A stretch of 64,000 bases of DNA from an uncultured Clostridia bacterium (GTDB lineage Bacteria > Bacillota > Clostridia > Christensenellales > Aristaeellaceae), in NCBI GenBank assembly GCA_934663595.1, contig CAKUKM010000010.1:1-64000 (forward strand). Direction: 5' to 3'. Both the position numbers and the translations under genes were made by a program. This document shows, one piece after another, positions 19,403 to 28,065 of this stretch (the stretch's first letter is position 1; the number at the start of each line of letters is the position of its first letter). The notes under the pieces are model-generated. The model did not search any database. It was not told the origin of the DNA and worked only from the letters and a program-made list of their open reading frames with translations.

Positions 19403-19443
19403 CCTGTCCGTTTCCAATCTCGCGGGTCTTCATTTATTTTCCG

Positions 19444-19479
19444 AATTTGCGCAAGCGCGTATACGCAGTTGCGCAAATT
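19444..19479. promoter_or_regulatory. Inverted repeat, candidate operator of the small XRE gene
   Basis: AATTTGCGCAA (19444-19454) is repeated in inverted form as TTGCGCAAATT (19469-19479), with a possible -10 (TATACG) between the arms. It lies 32 bases before the start of a gene for a small HTH protein and is likely its own binding site. Confidence 0.55.
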
Positions 19480-19510
19480 TTTCTATCATCTTGAATGAGG
19501 TGATCGAAAA

Positions 19511-19753
19511 ATGACCGTTAAGGAAGCTGTTGTCGCGCGATTTCTGGAGATTTTGCACGAGCGGAATATGCGCCCGAACGAGCTGGCGACGCTCGCGGGC
19601 GTAACCCCCTCCAGCGTTTACAGCATGCTGGACGCGCGGCGCAAGGAGCTGTCCATCAATTTGATCAAAAAGCTCTGCGACGGGCTGGAAATTTCGCTCG
19701 GCGCGTTCTTTTCCGCGCCCGTTTTCGACGCGCTCGAGCAGGAAATCCGCTGA
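19511..19753 (+). CDS. Small XRE-family transcriptional regulator
   Basis: The 80-residue protein is a single helix-turn-helix domain (RPNELATLAGVTPSSVYSML, then LSINLIKKLCDGLEISLGAFF), of a type very common in gut Clostridia. GAGGTGATC precedes the ATG at 19511. It is monocistronic: a promoter for the GH95 gene follows its stop. The perfect 11-bp inverted repeat upstream suggests autoregulation. Targets unknown. Confidence 0.85.
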   Translation: MTVKEAVVARFLEILHERNMRPNELATLAGVTPSSVYSMLDARRKELSINLIKKLCDGLEISLGAFFSAPVFDALEQEIR

Positions 19754-19769
19754 GGCGATTCGGCCAATA

Positions 19770-19798
19770 TTGACAGTCCGCGGCGTTTGTGTTATAAT
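19770..19798 (+). promoter_or_regulatory. Sigma-A promoter of the GH95 gene
   Basis: TTGACA (19770-19775), 17-bp spacer, TATAAT (19793-19798). The sequence ATGAAACGTT follows at 19807-19816 and recurs at 22292-22301 before the downstream operon; it may be part of a shared LacI-type operator (inference). Confidence 0.8.
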
Positions 19799-19846
19799 TT
19801 TCATATATGAAACGTTATAAGTTTTATTGCAACAAGGAGGGATCGT

Positions 19847-22177
19847 ATGTCCGGAATGCTGTGGTATCGCAGGCCGGCGCGGCAGTGGGTTGAGGCGCTG
19901 CCGCTGGGCAACGGGCGCATCGGCGCGATGGTATTCGGCGCTACGGATCGGGAGCGCATTGCGCTGAACGAGGACACGCTGTGGTCCGGCGCGCCGGGGC
20001 GTGAATCGCGCCCGGAGGCGTTTGGCGCGCTGAATCGGGCGCGCGCGCTGGTGGAAGAGGGCAAAATGGTGGAGGCGGAAGCGGTTCTGACGCGCGATTT
20101 TTTGAGCCGCTACAGCGAGGCGTACATGCCGCTGGGCGATTTGCGGCTTGATTCCGGCCATGAAATCGCGCCGGGCACGTATCGCCGGGCGCTGGATCTG
20201 GCGCGCGCGGAATGCACCGTGGAATACGAAACGCCGGACGGAACGCGATTCACGCGTGAAATCATCGTATCCGCGCCGGATCAGGCGCTGATTCTTCGCC
20301 TGCGCGCATCAAAAAAGGGCGCGCTGGCCTTTTCGGCCGCGCTGGAAACGCAGCTGCGCGGCGAAACGCGGGCGCTGGGCAGCGGCATTTGCCTTGTGGC
20401 GCAATGCCCGTCGCACGCGCAGCCGCAATATCTGCACGATCCGAATCCGCTGGAATGGTCGTCCGTTCCGGAAAAGATGGGCATTCGCTATTGCGCGCTG
20501 CTGAACGCGCAGACCGACGGAACGATCGCGAACGAGGGCGGCGCGCTGCGGGTGGCGAACGCGACGGAGGCCGTGCTGGCGCTGACCTGCCGGAGCAATT
20601 TCGCGGGCTGGAACGCTGCGCCCGAAACGGCGGGTGTTCCCTATCTCGAGAACGCGGCGGCCGATTGGGAGGCGCTGCGCGGCAAACTGGACGGCGCGTT
20701 CGAGCGGCATATTCAGGAGCATTCGGCCTGGTGGACGCGCTGCGGCATTCGTCTGGACGGCGAATCGCACGAGGAATTGCCGACGGATGAGCGCCTGCGC
20801 GCGCACGCGGCCGGGCAGGAGGACGCGGGGCTGTTTGAGCTGCTGTTTGATTACGGCCGCTATCTGATGATCGCCGGTTCGCGCCCGGGAACGCAGCCGA
20901 CGAACCTGCAGGGTATCTGGAATGAATCGATAATTCCGCCGTGGAGCAGCAATTACACCACGAACATCAACACCGAAATGAACTACTGGCCCGTTCTGAG
21001 CGCGAATCTCGCCGAAATGCAGGAGCCGCTGAATCGATTTCTGGGCGAGCTGCGCGTTTCCGGCGCGGAAACGGCGCGCGAATACTATCATGCGCGCGGC
21101 TTCGTCTGCCACCACAACACGGATCTCTGGCGGCTGACCGTTCCGGTTGGGCGCGATCGCGAGGGCATGGTGCCGTGCGCGTTCTGGCCGATGGCCTCGG
21201 GCTGGCTGGCGACGCACCTGTATGAGCAATGGAAATACGCGCCGGACGAGCAATTCCTGCGCGAAACGGCGTATCCGATTCTGAAGGACGCGGCGCGGTT
21301 CTATCTCGACTGCCTGACCGAGGACGGCCGCGGCCACCGGATCATGAGCCCGTCGACCTCGCCGGAGAACCGGTATTTGCTGAATGGCGCGACGCTGGGC
21401 CTGGTCCGGACGGCCACGATGACCACGGCGATTCTGCGCGAGGTATTCTCGGATTGTCTGGAAATGAGCGCGCAGGTGCCGGGCGAGGCGGAATTCGCGC
21501 GGGAGCTTGCGCAGGCGCTGGCCGATCTTCCGCCGTATGAAATCGATTCCGAGGGTCGGCTGATGGAATGGCCGGAGGAGCTGTGCGAAAAGGAAATCAC
21601 GCATCGCCATGTTTCGCACCTGTTCGGCCTGTATCCCGCGCGGCAGATTACGCCGGAGGACACGCCCGAGCTGGCAAACGCGTGCCGCAAATCGCTGGAA
21701 AAGCGCACGGATATCGGCACCGGATGGAGCATGGGCTGGAAAATCTGCCTGTGGGCGCGCCTGGAGGACGGCGATCACGCGCTGAAGCTGATCGATCGCC
21801 AGCTCACGCCCGCGGGAATGGACGATTTCGAAACCCACCACACCGGCGGCGGCACCTATCCGAACCTGATGGACGCGCATCCGCCGTTCCAGATCGACGG
21901 CAATTTCGGCGCGTGCGCGGGCATTGCGGAAATGCTCGTGCAGAGCCGGAGGGACGGAATCCGGATTCTCCCGGCGCTGCCAAAGCGCTGGAGAAGCGGC
22001 GCGGCGCGCGGTTTGCGCGCGTACGGCGGGCTGACGATCGACCTGGAATGGGCAAACGGACGGCTGACTGCCATCGCCGTTTCAGCGCAGGCAGACGCGA
22101 GCGCGCGCCTGTATTTGCCCGGCGATACGATCGACATTGCGCTGCGCGCGGGCGAGCGCTTCTCCCGCCAGTTTTAA
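19847..22177 (+). CDS. Alpha-L-fucosidase-type enzyme, glycoside hydrolase family 95
   Basis: GH95 enzymes are inverting hydrolases, mostly 1,2-alpha-L-fucosidases acting on milk and mucin glycans, with some alpha-L-galactosidases. The 776-residue protein matches family length: N-terminal beta domain starting LWYRRPARQWVEALPLGNGRIGAMVFG, a helical catalytic barrel with TTNINTEMNYWPV near residue 370 (the two catalytic Asn), SPSTSPENRY near 502 (general acid Glu) and QIDGNFGACAGIAEML near 681 (Asp). No signal peptide, so the substrate must be imported. GH95 catalytic residues are all present. It has its own promoter and terminator and precedes the chb-like operon on the same strand. Confidence 0.92.
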   Translation: MSGMLWYRRPARQWVEALPLGNGRIGAMVFGATDRERIALNEDTLWSGAPGRESRPEAFGALNRARALVEEGKMVEAEAVLTRDFLSRYSEAYMPLGDLRLDSGHEIAPGTYRRALDLARAECTVEYETPDGTRFTREIIVSAPDQALILRLRASKKGALAFSAALETQLRGETRALGSGICLVAQCPSHAQPQYLHDPNPLEWSSVPEKMGIRYCALLNAQTDGTIANEGGALRVANATEAVLALTCRSNFAGWNAAPETAGVPYLENAAADWEALRGKLDGAFERHIQEHSAWWTRCGIRLDGESHEELPTDERLRAHAAGQEDAGLFELLFDYGRYLMIAGSRPGTQPTNLQGIWNESIIPPWSSNYTTNINTEMNYWPVLSANLAEMQEPLNRFLGELRVSGAETAREYYHARGFVCHHNTDLWRLTVPVGRDREGMVPCAFWPMASGWLATHLYEQWKYAPDEQFLRETAYPILKDAARFYLDCLTEDGRGHRIMSPSTSPENRYLLNGATLGLVRTATMTTAILREVFSDCLEMSAQVPGEAEFARELAQALADLPPYEIDSEGRLMEWPEELCEKEITHRHVSHLFGLYPARQITPEDTPELANACRKSLEKRTDIGTGWSMGWKICLWARLEDGDHALKLIDRQLTPAGMDDFETHHTGGGTYPNLMDAHPPFQIDGNFGACAGIAEMLVQSRRDGIRILPALPKRWRSGAARGLRAYGGLTIDLEWANGRLTAIAVSAQADASARLYLPGDTIDIALRAGERFSRQF

Positions 22178-22200
22178 CTTCACAAATTCCAATCCATTGC

Positions 22201-22234
22201 GCCCCGGCATTCCTTTGGGACATGCCGGGGCTTT
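22201..22234 (+). terminator. GH95 terminator
   Basis: GCCCCGGCAT (22201-22210) pairs perfectly with ATGCCGGGGC (22222-22231), followed by TTTGTC. The rest of the 307-base gap to 22484 holds an imperfect inverted repeat (GCGAACATC/GATGTTTGC, about 22269-22291), ATGAAACGTT and the next promoter. Confidence 0.7.
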
Positions 22235-22373
22235 GTCATGCCCTCGCGTCCTTCGGGTTTTACAATTTGCGAACATCCCCGCGATGTTTGCATGAAACGT
22301 TGTGAAACGGTCGGCTTGCGCAGGCGTTTTATGGCATGTTGCGACAAACTTTGCGCGCTGGAAACGCCTTCTA

Positions 22374-22402
22374 TTGACAGTGAATCCCTCAAATTATATA
22401 AT
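22374..22402 (+). promoter_or_regulatory. Sigma-A promoter of the kinase-GH4-ABC-ChbG operon
   Basis: TTGACA (22374-22379), 17-bp spacer, TATAAT (22397-22402), about 80 bases before the first gene. Confidence 0.82.
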
Positions 22403-22484
22403 TAAACCATCAACAGAGAGGCAATGTGTACAAATCCTCTCGTAACGTGAGCAATGAAACAACTATAGGATTTGAGATGAAACA

Positions 22485-23372
22485 ATGCGAATTGGTTCCA
22501 TGGATCTGATGACGATCGACGCCATTTATTCGGCGCTGCCCCATCTGCCCGCGCTGGGCGAAGAGGTTTGCAGCCGGAGCTTTCGGATGACGCTTGGCGG
22601 CGGGCCGATCGCTTCGCTGGTGACGGCGGGAAGGCTGGGCGCGCAGACGCGGCTGTGCACGTGCATCGGCGACGACGCGGGAAGCGCGATGGGCGCGGGC
22701 ATATTGCGCGGCGAGGGCGTGGAATGCCTGCACTTCGATTGCGACGCGCGCGGCGGATCGCCGGTCTATTACACCTCCGTGATGACCTTCGCGGGCAGCG
22801 ATCGCGCGTTTGTTTCCTATTTTCCCGATACGGATTTTTTCGCCACGCGCATGCGCGAAAAGGCGGAGGCGCTCCGCGATTGCGACGTATGCATTCTGTC
22901 GAACCGGATTCCGGAGGAATTTGAATCGCTTCCGGCGCGCATTGCGTTCGACGTCTCCTGGCGCGACGGCATGAAGCTGGAGGACTACCTTCCGTGGCTG
23001 CGCAGGGCATGGCTGTTTACACCCAATGAAAAGGAGGCCCGCCAGCTCACGGGCTGCGCGGATGTGGAATCGGCGGCGCTGGCGCTGGCGCGGCATGTGG
23101 AAAACGTAGTGGTAAAGCTGGGCGCGGAGGGCGCGATGTACGTTCAAAACGGCCGCGCGCGCCGCGTGCCCGGCGAAAAGGTGGCGGCCGTGGACAGCAC
23201 CGGCGCGGGCGACGCGTTTCTGGGCGGGCTGGTCTACGGGCTGGCCAGCGGCTGGGACATGGAGGAGGCGGTTTGCCTCGCCAATTACACGGGAGCGACG
23301 GCGACAACGGCGATCGGCTGTCTGACGGCCCGGCCGTCGATGGCGCTGTGGCGGAATCGGAGGAACGCATGA
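22485..23372 (+). CDS. PfkB-family carbohydrate kinase
   Basis: This 295-residue ribokinase-fold kinase should phosphorylate a sugar or sugar derivative in the cytoplasm. It shows the GG motif (MTLGGGPIASLVTAGRLGA) near residue 37 and the catalytic-Asp/anion-hole signature DSTGAGDAFLGGLVYG near residue 240. The ATG at 22485 has only a weak ribosome binding site. It is the first gene of a nine-gene operon, and its stop overlaps the start of the LacI gene (ATGA). With a PTS-independent importer and a GH4 enzyme in the same operon, it is the best candidate to make the phospho-sugar that GH4/ChbG enzymes use elsewhere; substrate not proven. Confidence 0.87.
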   Translation: MRIGSMDLMTIDAIYSALPHLPALGEEVCSRSFRMTLGGGPIASLVTAGRLGAQTRLCTCIGDDAGSAMGAGILRGEGVECLHFDCDARGGSPVYYTSVMTFAGSDRAFVSYFPDTDFFATRMREKAEALRDCDVCILSNRIPEEFESLPARIAFDVSWRDGMKLEDYLPWLRRAWLFTPNEKEARQLTGCADVESAALALARHVENVVVKLGAEGAMYVQNGRARRVPGEKVAAVDSTGAGDAFLGGLVYGLASGWDMEEAVCLANYTGATATTAIGCLTARPSMALWRNRRNA

Positions 23373-24352
23373 ATATTCGCGAATTGGCCCGGATGTGTCA
23401 GGTTTCGCCGGCGACGGTATCGCGCTATCTGAATCAGCCGGACATGGTTTCTCCGGAAACGGCGGAAAAGCTGGAGGCGGCCATTTGCAAAACGGGCTAT
23501 GCGCCGCAGCGCAAATCGCGCCGCGCGCCGCAGGGCGGAATGATCGCAATCGTTGCGCCGACGCTGAATCACCATTTCTTCCAGAGCGCGATCGAGCTGC
23601 TCGAGCGGCAGCTCTGCGCCGCGGGCCGGGAATCGGCGGTGCTGTTCATGCCCGCGGGAAAGGAAGCGGTGTGCCTGGACATGCTGCGCAGGCTGCGCCC
23701 GGCGGGAATCGTGCTGCTGGACGGCGACATTGCCGAGGACGCGCAGAAATCGCTGGCGGCGCTGAACGTGCCGATCGTGATGTGCGGCGAAACCTCGCGC
23801 AATCAGCGCTTTTCCTCCGTGCATGTGGACGACATGGCGGCGGCCTATGGCGGCGTTCAATACCTGTTCCGGCTGGGGCACCGGCGCATCGGCTTTATTT
23901 CCGATCCGCAGACCTCGATCAGCTCGGGCTTTCAGCGCGTGACCGGCTGCAAAAAGGCGTTTGAGGACGCAGGCGCGGAATGGAATCCGGAATGCGTGGT
24001 CTGCGAGGGCTGCACCTATGAAAGCGGCTATGCGGGCACGCGGCGGCTGATTGCGCGCTTTCCGGAAATTACCGCGATCTTCGCCTTCAGCGACGAGGCG
24101 GCGATGGGCGCCATGTGCGCGCTGACGGACGCGGGACTGACCATTCCCGGGGACGTTTCCGTGCTGGGCTTCGACGATCTGCCGCTGGCGCAGCGCGTGC
24201 GCCCGCAGCTGACGACGATTCATCAGCCGCTGAAGGCGATCGTGGCGCGCAGCGTCGAATTTCTGGATCGCAGCGAAATCGGCGGCGTGGGCGCGTCGGT
24301 CGTGGTTCCCTTTGAAATTACGGAGCGGCAGAGCTGCCGGAAGCTGAAATAA
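23369..24352 (+). CDS. LacI-family transcriptional regulator
   Basis: The 327-residue protein has the LacI helix-turn-helix and hinge (MNIRELARMCQVSPATVSRYL) and a periplasmic-binding-protein-like effector domain (FSDEAAMGAMCALTDAG, PGDVSVLGFDDLPLAQRVRPQLTT). It lies inside the operon it presumably controls, overlapping the kinase gene by four bases. The effector is probably a sugar or sugar phosphate of the pathway. The start at 23369 follows GGAGGAACGC; a longer frame upstream overlaps the kinase and is not LacI-like. Confidence 0.9.
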   Translation: MNIRELARMCQVSPATVSRYLNQPDMVSPETAEKLEAAICKTGYAPQRKSRRAPQGGMIAIVAPTLNHHFFQSAIELLERQLCAAGRESAVLFMPAGKEAVCLDMLRRLRPAGIVLLDGDIAEDAQKSLAALNVPIVMCGETSRNQRFSSVHVDDMAAAYGGVQYLFRLGHRRIGFISDPQTSISSGFQRVTGCKKAFEDAGAEWNPECVVCEGCTYESGYAGTRRLIARFPEITAIFAFSDEAAMGAMCALTDAGLTIPGDVSVLGFDDLPLAQRVRPQLTTIHQPLKAIVARSVEFLDRSEIGGVGASVVVPFEITERQSCRKLK

Positions 24353-24379
24353 CATCTCTTTGAAAAGGAGCGCTTGTAA

Positions 24380-25756
24380 ATGAAACTGACTGTGCTGGGC
24401 GGCGGCGGCGTGCGCGCGCCGATGCTCGCCAAATCGATCGCCAATCGCGCGCGCGCGCTGGGCATTCGGCGCGTGGTGTTCATGGACGATTGCGAGGAAA
24501 AGCTGCGCTGCTACGGCGCGCTGGCCAGGCATGTCGCGCGCATCATCGATCCGGAGCTCCAATTTGAATTGACGAGCGACCTGGACGACGCGGTGCGCGA
24601 TGCGGATTATGTCATTACCACGATGCGCGTCGGCGGCGACGAGGGCCGCGTGCACGACGAGCGGATTCCGCTTTCGATGGGCCTGCTCGGGCAGGAAACC
24701 ACCGGCGCGGGCGGCTTTGCGATGGCGATGCGCTCCATTCCGGCGATGCTGCGGGCATGCGAGCGGGTGCGCGCGCTGGCGCGGCCGGGCGCGCTCGTGT
24801 TCAATTTCACGAATCCCTCCGGGCTGGTGACGCAGGCGGCGCACGACGCGGGCTATGATTTCGTGGTCGGCATCTGCGACGGGCCCAGCGAATTCATCAA
24901 GGAGGTCGAGCGGCTGCTGGACGCTCCGGGCGGCAGTCTGGACGTGGACTGCATGGGGCTGAATCACTATTCGTGGTACACCTCCATTCGCCGGGACGGC
25001 CGGGATCTTCTGCCGGAAATCCTCGCGCGCGACGACCTTTTCCGCGATACGGAGATGCGCTTTTTCGATCCGGATCTGCCGCGGAGCCTTGGCGTATTGA
25101 TGAACGGCTATCTCTATTACTATTATCATCCGGAGCGCGCGATCGCGAACATCTGCCGCAGCGAAAAGACGCGCGGCGAAACCATTCGCGAAATCAATCG
25201 CGCGATGCTCGCCGAGCTGCGCGATATGGACTGCGACGCGAACTTCGACGCGGCGATGCAGATTTATCTCAGATACTATTACATGCGCGAAAACAGCTAC
25301 ATGACCATCGAATCCGGCGGCCCGCGCGGCAGCAAGGAGCAGCCGAAGATGGAAATGGACTATCGCCGAACGGACAACGACGGCTATGCGGGCGTGGCGC
25401 TGAACATCATTCGCGCAATGCGCTCGGGCGATGGCTATCGCATGGTGCTGTCGGCGCCGAACGGAGACAGCATTCCGGCTCTTTTGCCCGAAGACATTGT
25501 TGAAGTCACGTGCACGGTGGATCAGCGCGGCATTCACCCCCGGAAAATGGCCGAGCCCACGGGCATGATCCGCGCGCAGCTGCTTTTGATGAAGCACTAC
25601 GAGCGCACGGCGGCGCGGGCGATTCTGAATCGCGATCGCGAGCTGGCGGCGCAGGCGCTGGCGCTGCATCCGCTGATCGGCTCCTATTCGCGCGCGAAAA
25701 TGCTGGTGGACGAATATCTGAAGGCGCACGCGCCGTATGTGGGCGATTGGAAATAA
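24380..25756 (+). CDS. Glycoside hydrolase family 4 enzyme (NAD- and metal-dependent)
   Basis: GH4 enzymes cleave glycosides by a redox mechanism using NAD+ and a divalent metal, typically on 6-phospho-glycosides (CelF/ChbF, GlvA), but also galactosides and glucuronides. The 458-residue protein has the Rossmann start (KLTVLGGGGVRAPML), NFTNPSG, the metal-ligand motif as GICDGPSEF near residue 166 and GLNHYSW near 194. Known subgroups carry CNVP, CDMP, CHSV or CHGx at this site; CDGP is closest to the 6-phosphoglucosidase types but identical to none, so the substrate is open. AAAGGAG precedes the ATG. It lies between the LacI gene and the ABC importer. Confidence 0.88.
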   Translation: MKLTVLGGGGVRAPMLAKSIANRARALGIRRVVFMDDCEEKLRCYGALARHVARIIDPELQFELTSDLDDAVRDADYVITTMRVGGDEGRVHDERIPLSMGLLGQETTGAGGFAMAMRSIPAMLRACERVRALARPGALVFNFTNPSGLVTQAAHDAGYDFVVGICDGPSEFIKEVERLLDAPGGSLDVDCMGLNHYSWYTSIRRDGRDLLPEILARDDLFRDTEMRFFDPDLPRSLGVLMNGYLYYYYHPERAIANICRSEKTRGETIREINRAMLAELRDMDCDANFDAAMQIYLRYYYMRENSYMTIESGGPRGSKEQPKMEMDYRRTDNDGYAGVALNIIRAMRSGDGYRMVLSAPNGDSIPALLPEDIVEVTCTVDQRGIHPRKMAEPTGMIRAQLLLMKHYERTAARAILNRDRELAAQALALHPLIGSYSRAKMLVDEYLKAHAPYVGDWK

Positions 25757-25812
25757 AGAAATCTCGCGCCGCGCTCGAGCGGGCGAAGATAATATAAAGG
25801 AGGAAATAGACC

Positions 25813-27099
25813 ATGAAGAAACTGTTGACTATGGCGCTCTGCATCGCGCTTCTGTGCGTTATGGCGCTGCCGGCGATGGCGGACGAGCCGATCTCCATCG
25901 TTTACCCGAGCTACCAGGTGGGCGTGGACGGCTCCGCGACCTACATGGACGGCCTGATTCAGCGCTTCAACGAGGCGTATGCAGGCAAATATGAAATCGT
26001 GGTGGAGGAAATCCCCGGCCAGCAGGACTACATTGAAAAGCTGAAGCTGCTCAACAGCAACGACGAGCTGCCGGTGCTGTTCGATCTGGGGGCGGACCCG
26101 ACGCTGGCGGAAATGATCATCGCCGACGACAAGCTGCTCGACCTGAGCGACGTGATTCTGAACGACGCGGACTGGATGAGCGTGCTGATTGAGGAATCCG
26201 TGGAATTCAACACCGTAAACGGCAAGCTGATTGCCGCGCCGGCATATCAGGATTCCTACAGCGGCGTATGGTACAACAAGGAAGTGTTCGCAAACGCCGG
26301 CGTCGACGAGTTCCCCACCACCTGGGACGGCCTGCTGGAGGCGTGCGAGAAGATCAAGGCGACCGGCGTTGCTCCGATCGCGCTGATGACCAACGAGGAT
26401 GCGTGGACGACGATGCTGCCCTTCTGCGCCTACATCGCCGGCCAGGAAGGTGGCCTGGACTTCATGTACCAGCGCTTCCCGACCAATTACAACGTGCCCG
26501 CCGTAGAAGCGGCCGCGGAATACGTGCAGAAGCTGTTCAACTACACCACCGTAGACGCGATTGGCGCGACCTACGCGATGGCGGCGAACAACTTCATCAG
26601 CGGCAAGGCGGCCATGCTGCCGAACGGCCCCTGGGTTGTAATGACCTTCTACGATGAAAACACCGCGCCCGCGGGCTTTGCGGACAAGGTCGGCTATGCG
26701 ACCTGGCCGGGCGGAATCGTTCTCGGCACCGTCACGCGCTACGGCTCCGGCATCAACAAGGATGCTTCTCCCGAGGAGCAGGAATGCGCGATCGCCTTCC
26801 TGAAGTTCATGACCTCTGAATCCGAAATCAAGCAGCTGTGCTTCTCGACCGGCGCAATCGCCCCCCACGTGCCGATCAGCGAGGAAGAGATCGCGGCGCT
26901 GCCGGGCCTGTTCGTCGAGGCGTACAAGGCGCTGGGCGAATACAAGGTCATCTGCCCGAACTTCTCCTACATGTGGGATACCTCGATCGTTTCCGAAGCG
27001 CTGGCGAAGGAAATGCCCTTCCTGGCCGACGGCACCTACACCGCCGAGGAATTCTGCACGAAGCTGACCGAAACCGCGCAGAAGTACGTGCGCAACTGA
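25813..27099 (+). CDS. Extracellular sugar-binding protein of a CUT1 ABC importer
   Basis: This 428-residue protein is the solute-binding component of a carbohydrate importer. The signal peptide (MKKLLTMALCIALLCVMALPAMA) ends in a type I cleavage site AMA|DE; there is no lipobox cysteine, unusual for a Gram-positive binding protein. The family-1 fold is seen in GVWYNKEVFANAGVDEFPTTWD and FISGKAAMLPNGPWV. Two permease genes follow after a GC-rich hairpin; no ATPase is encoded nearby, so a shared MsmX-like ATPase is expected elsewhere. Likely ligand: an amino-sugar or related oligosaccharide, inferred from neighbours. Confidence 0.9.
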   Translation: MKKLLTMALCIALLCVMALPAMADEPISIVYPSYQVGVDGSATYMDGLIQRFNEAYAGKYEIVVEEIPGQQDYIEKLKLLNSNDELPVLFDLGADPTLAEMIIADDKLLDLSDVILNDADWMSVLIEESVEFNTVNGKLIAAPAYQDSYSGVWYNKEVFANAGVDEFPTTWDGLLEACEKIKATGVAPIALMTNEDAWTTMLPFCAYIAGQEGGLDFMYQRFPTNYNVPAVEAAAEYVQKLFNYTTVDAIGATYAMAANNFISGKAAMLPNGPWVVMTFYDENTAPAGFADKVGYATWPGGIVLGTVTRYGSGINKDASPEEQECAIAFLKFMTSESEIKQLCFSTGAIAPHVPISEEEIAALPGLFVEAYKALGEYKVICPNFSYMWDTSIVSEALAKEMPFLADGTYTAEEFCTKLTETAQKYVRN

Positions 27100-27110
27100 T
27101 TTTCACCCGT

Positions 27111-27144
27111 TTCCGGCCCGGGGCAAAGCGCCTCGGGCCGGGAA
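27111..27144 (+). other. GC-rich hairpin after the binding-protein gene
   Basis: TTCCGGCCCGGGGC pairs with the following GC..CCTCGGGCCGG..AA segment with small bulges, around an AAA loop. No T run follows, so it is more likely an mRNA-stabilising or partial-termination structure that lets the binding protein be made in excess of the permeases. Confidence 0.55.
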
Positions 27145-27178
27145 AACCAAAGCATCCGAATGAATAGGAGGCCGGAGT

Positions 27179-28054
27179 ATGATTCGCAAAAACGGCTGGC
27201 GGTACGGCCTGTTGTTCGCCGCGCCGGCGCTGATTGTGTTCCTGTTGATCTTCGTTCTGCCCACGGGAATCCTGATTGCCACCAGCTTTACCGAGTGGGA
27301 CGGCAAGCATACGCCGGAATGGGTTGGACTTGCCAACTATGCGGAAATGTTCCGCGACGCGGGATTCCTCCAATCCCTGCGCAATACGCTTTCGATGGGC
27401 CTTCTGGCCGCGTTCGTTCATGTGCCGCTGGGCACGATTCTGGCGCTGTTTCTGTATCGCCGGCCGGTCGGCTGGAAGGTGCTGCGTTCGGTGAGCATGA
27501 TCCCGGACATCATTTCCAGCTCCGTCAAGGCGGTCATATTCGTGTTCGTATTCAATCCCGGAATCGGACTGCTGAACGGCTTTGTCCGGCTGTTTGATCC
27601 GCAGTTCGCCATCAACTGGTTTTACAATAAAAACACCGCGTTCTGGGCGGTCACGGCAACCTGGATTTTCCATTTCGGGTATGTGCTGCTGATTACGCTG
27701 AGCGAGCTGCAGTCGCTGCCGGTTTCCTATCGCGAAAGCGCGCAGCTGGACGGCGCGAGCTCCGTTCAGATCGATCTGTATATTCATCTGCCGCTGATCC
27801 GGCACACGGTCGGCTCCTGCATGATTCTGATGGTCACGGGCATGTTCAAATTCTTCGAGCAGATTTACCTGACCACCGCCGGCGGCCCGGGCTACACCAC
27901 CAGCACGCTCGCGCTGCTCATCTATCAGAACATGACCACCGGCTTCCGCTACGGCTATGGAAACGCCATCGGCATGGTGCTGATGCTGCTGGGCGTGTTC
28001 GTGATTCTGCTGATTCAAAAGACCATGCGCATGGATCGCTCGTTTGCGCAGTGA
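27179..28054 (+). CDS. CUT1 ABC importer permease (MalF/UgpA type)
   Basis: The 291-residue integral membrane protein has six hydrophobic segments and the EAA loop SYRESAQLDGASSVQIDLYI, which contacts the ATPase. GGAGGCCGGAGT precedes the ATG. It forms a heterodimer with the next gene product and is fed by the binding protein upstream. Confidence 0.9.
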   Translation: MIRKNGWRYGLLFAAPALIVFLLIFVLPTGILIATSFTEWDGKHTPEWVGLANYAEMFRDAGFLQSLRNTLSMGLLAAFVHVPLGTILALFLYRRPVGWKVLRSVSMIPDIISSSVKAVIFVFVFNPGIGLLNGFVRLFDPQFAINWFYNKNTAFWAVTATWIFHFGYVLLITLSELQSLPVSYRESAQLDGASSVQIDLYIHLPLIRHTVGSCMILMVTGMFKFFEQIYLTTAGGPGYTTSTLALLIYQNMTTGFRYGYGNAIGMVLMLLGVFVILLIQKTMRMDRSFAQ

Positions 28055-28065
28055 GGTGCTGAATT

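Noticed and set aside
22434..22460. A tiny frame ATG-TGT-ACA... in the leader of the kinase operon as another leader peptide
   Set aside because: The purine-rich stretch is too close to the ATG to work well, only one Cys codon is present, and no terminator follows.
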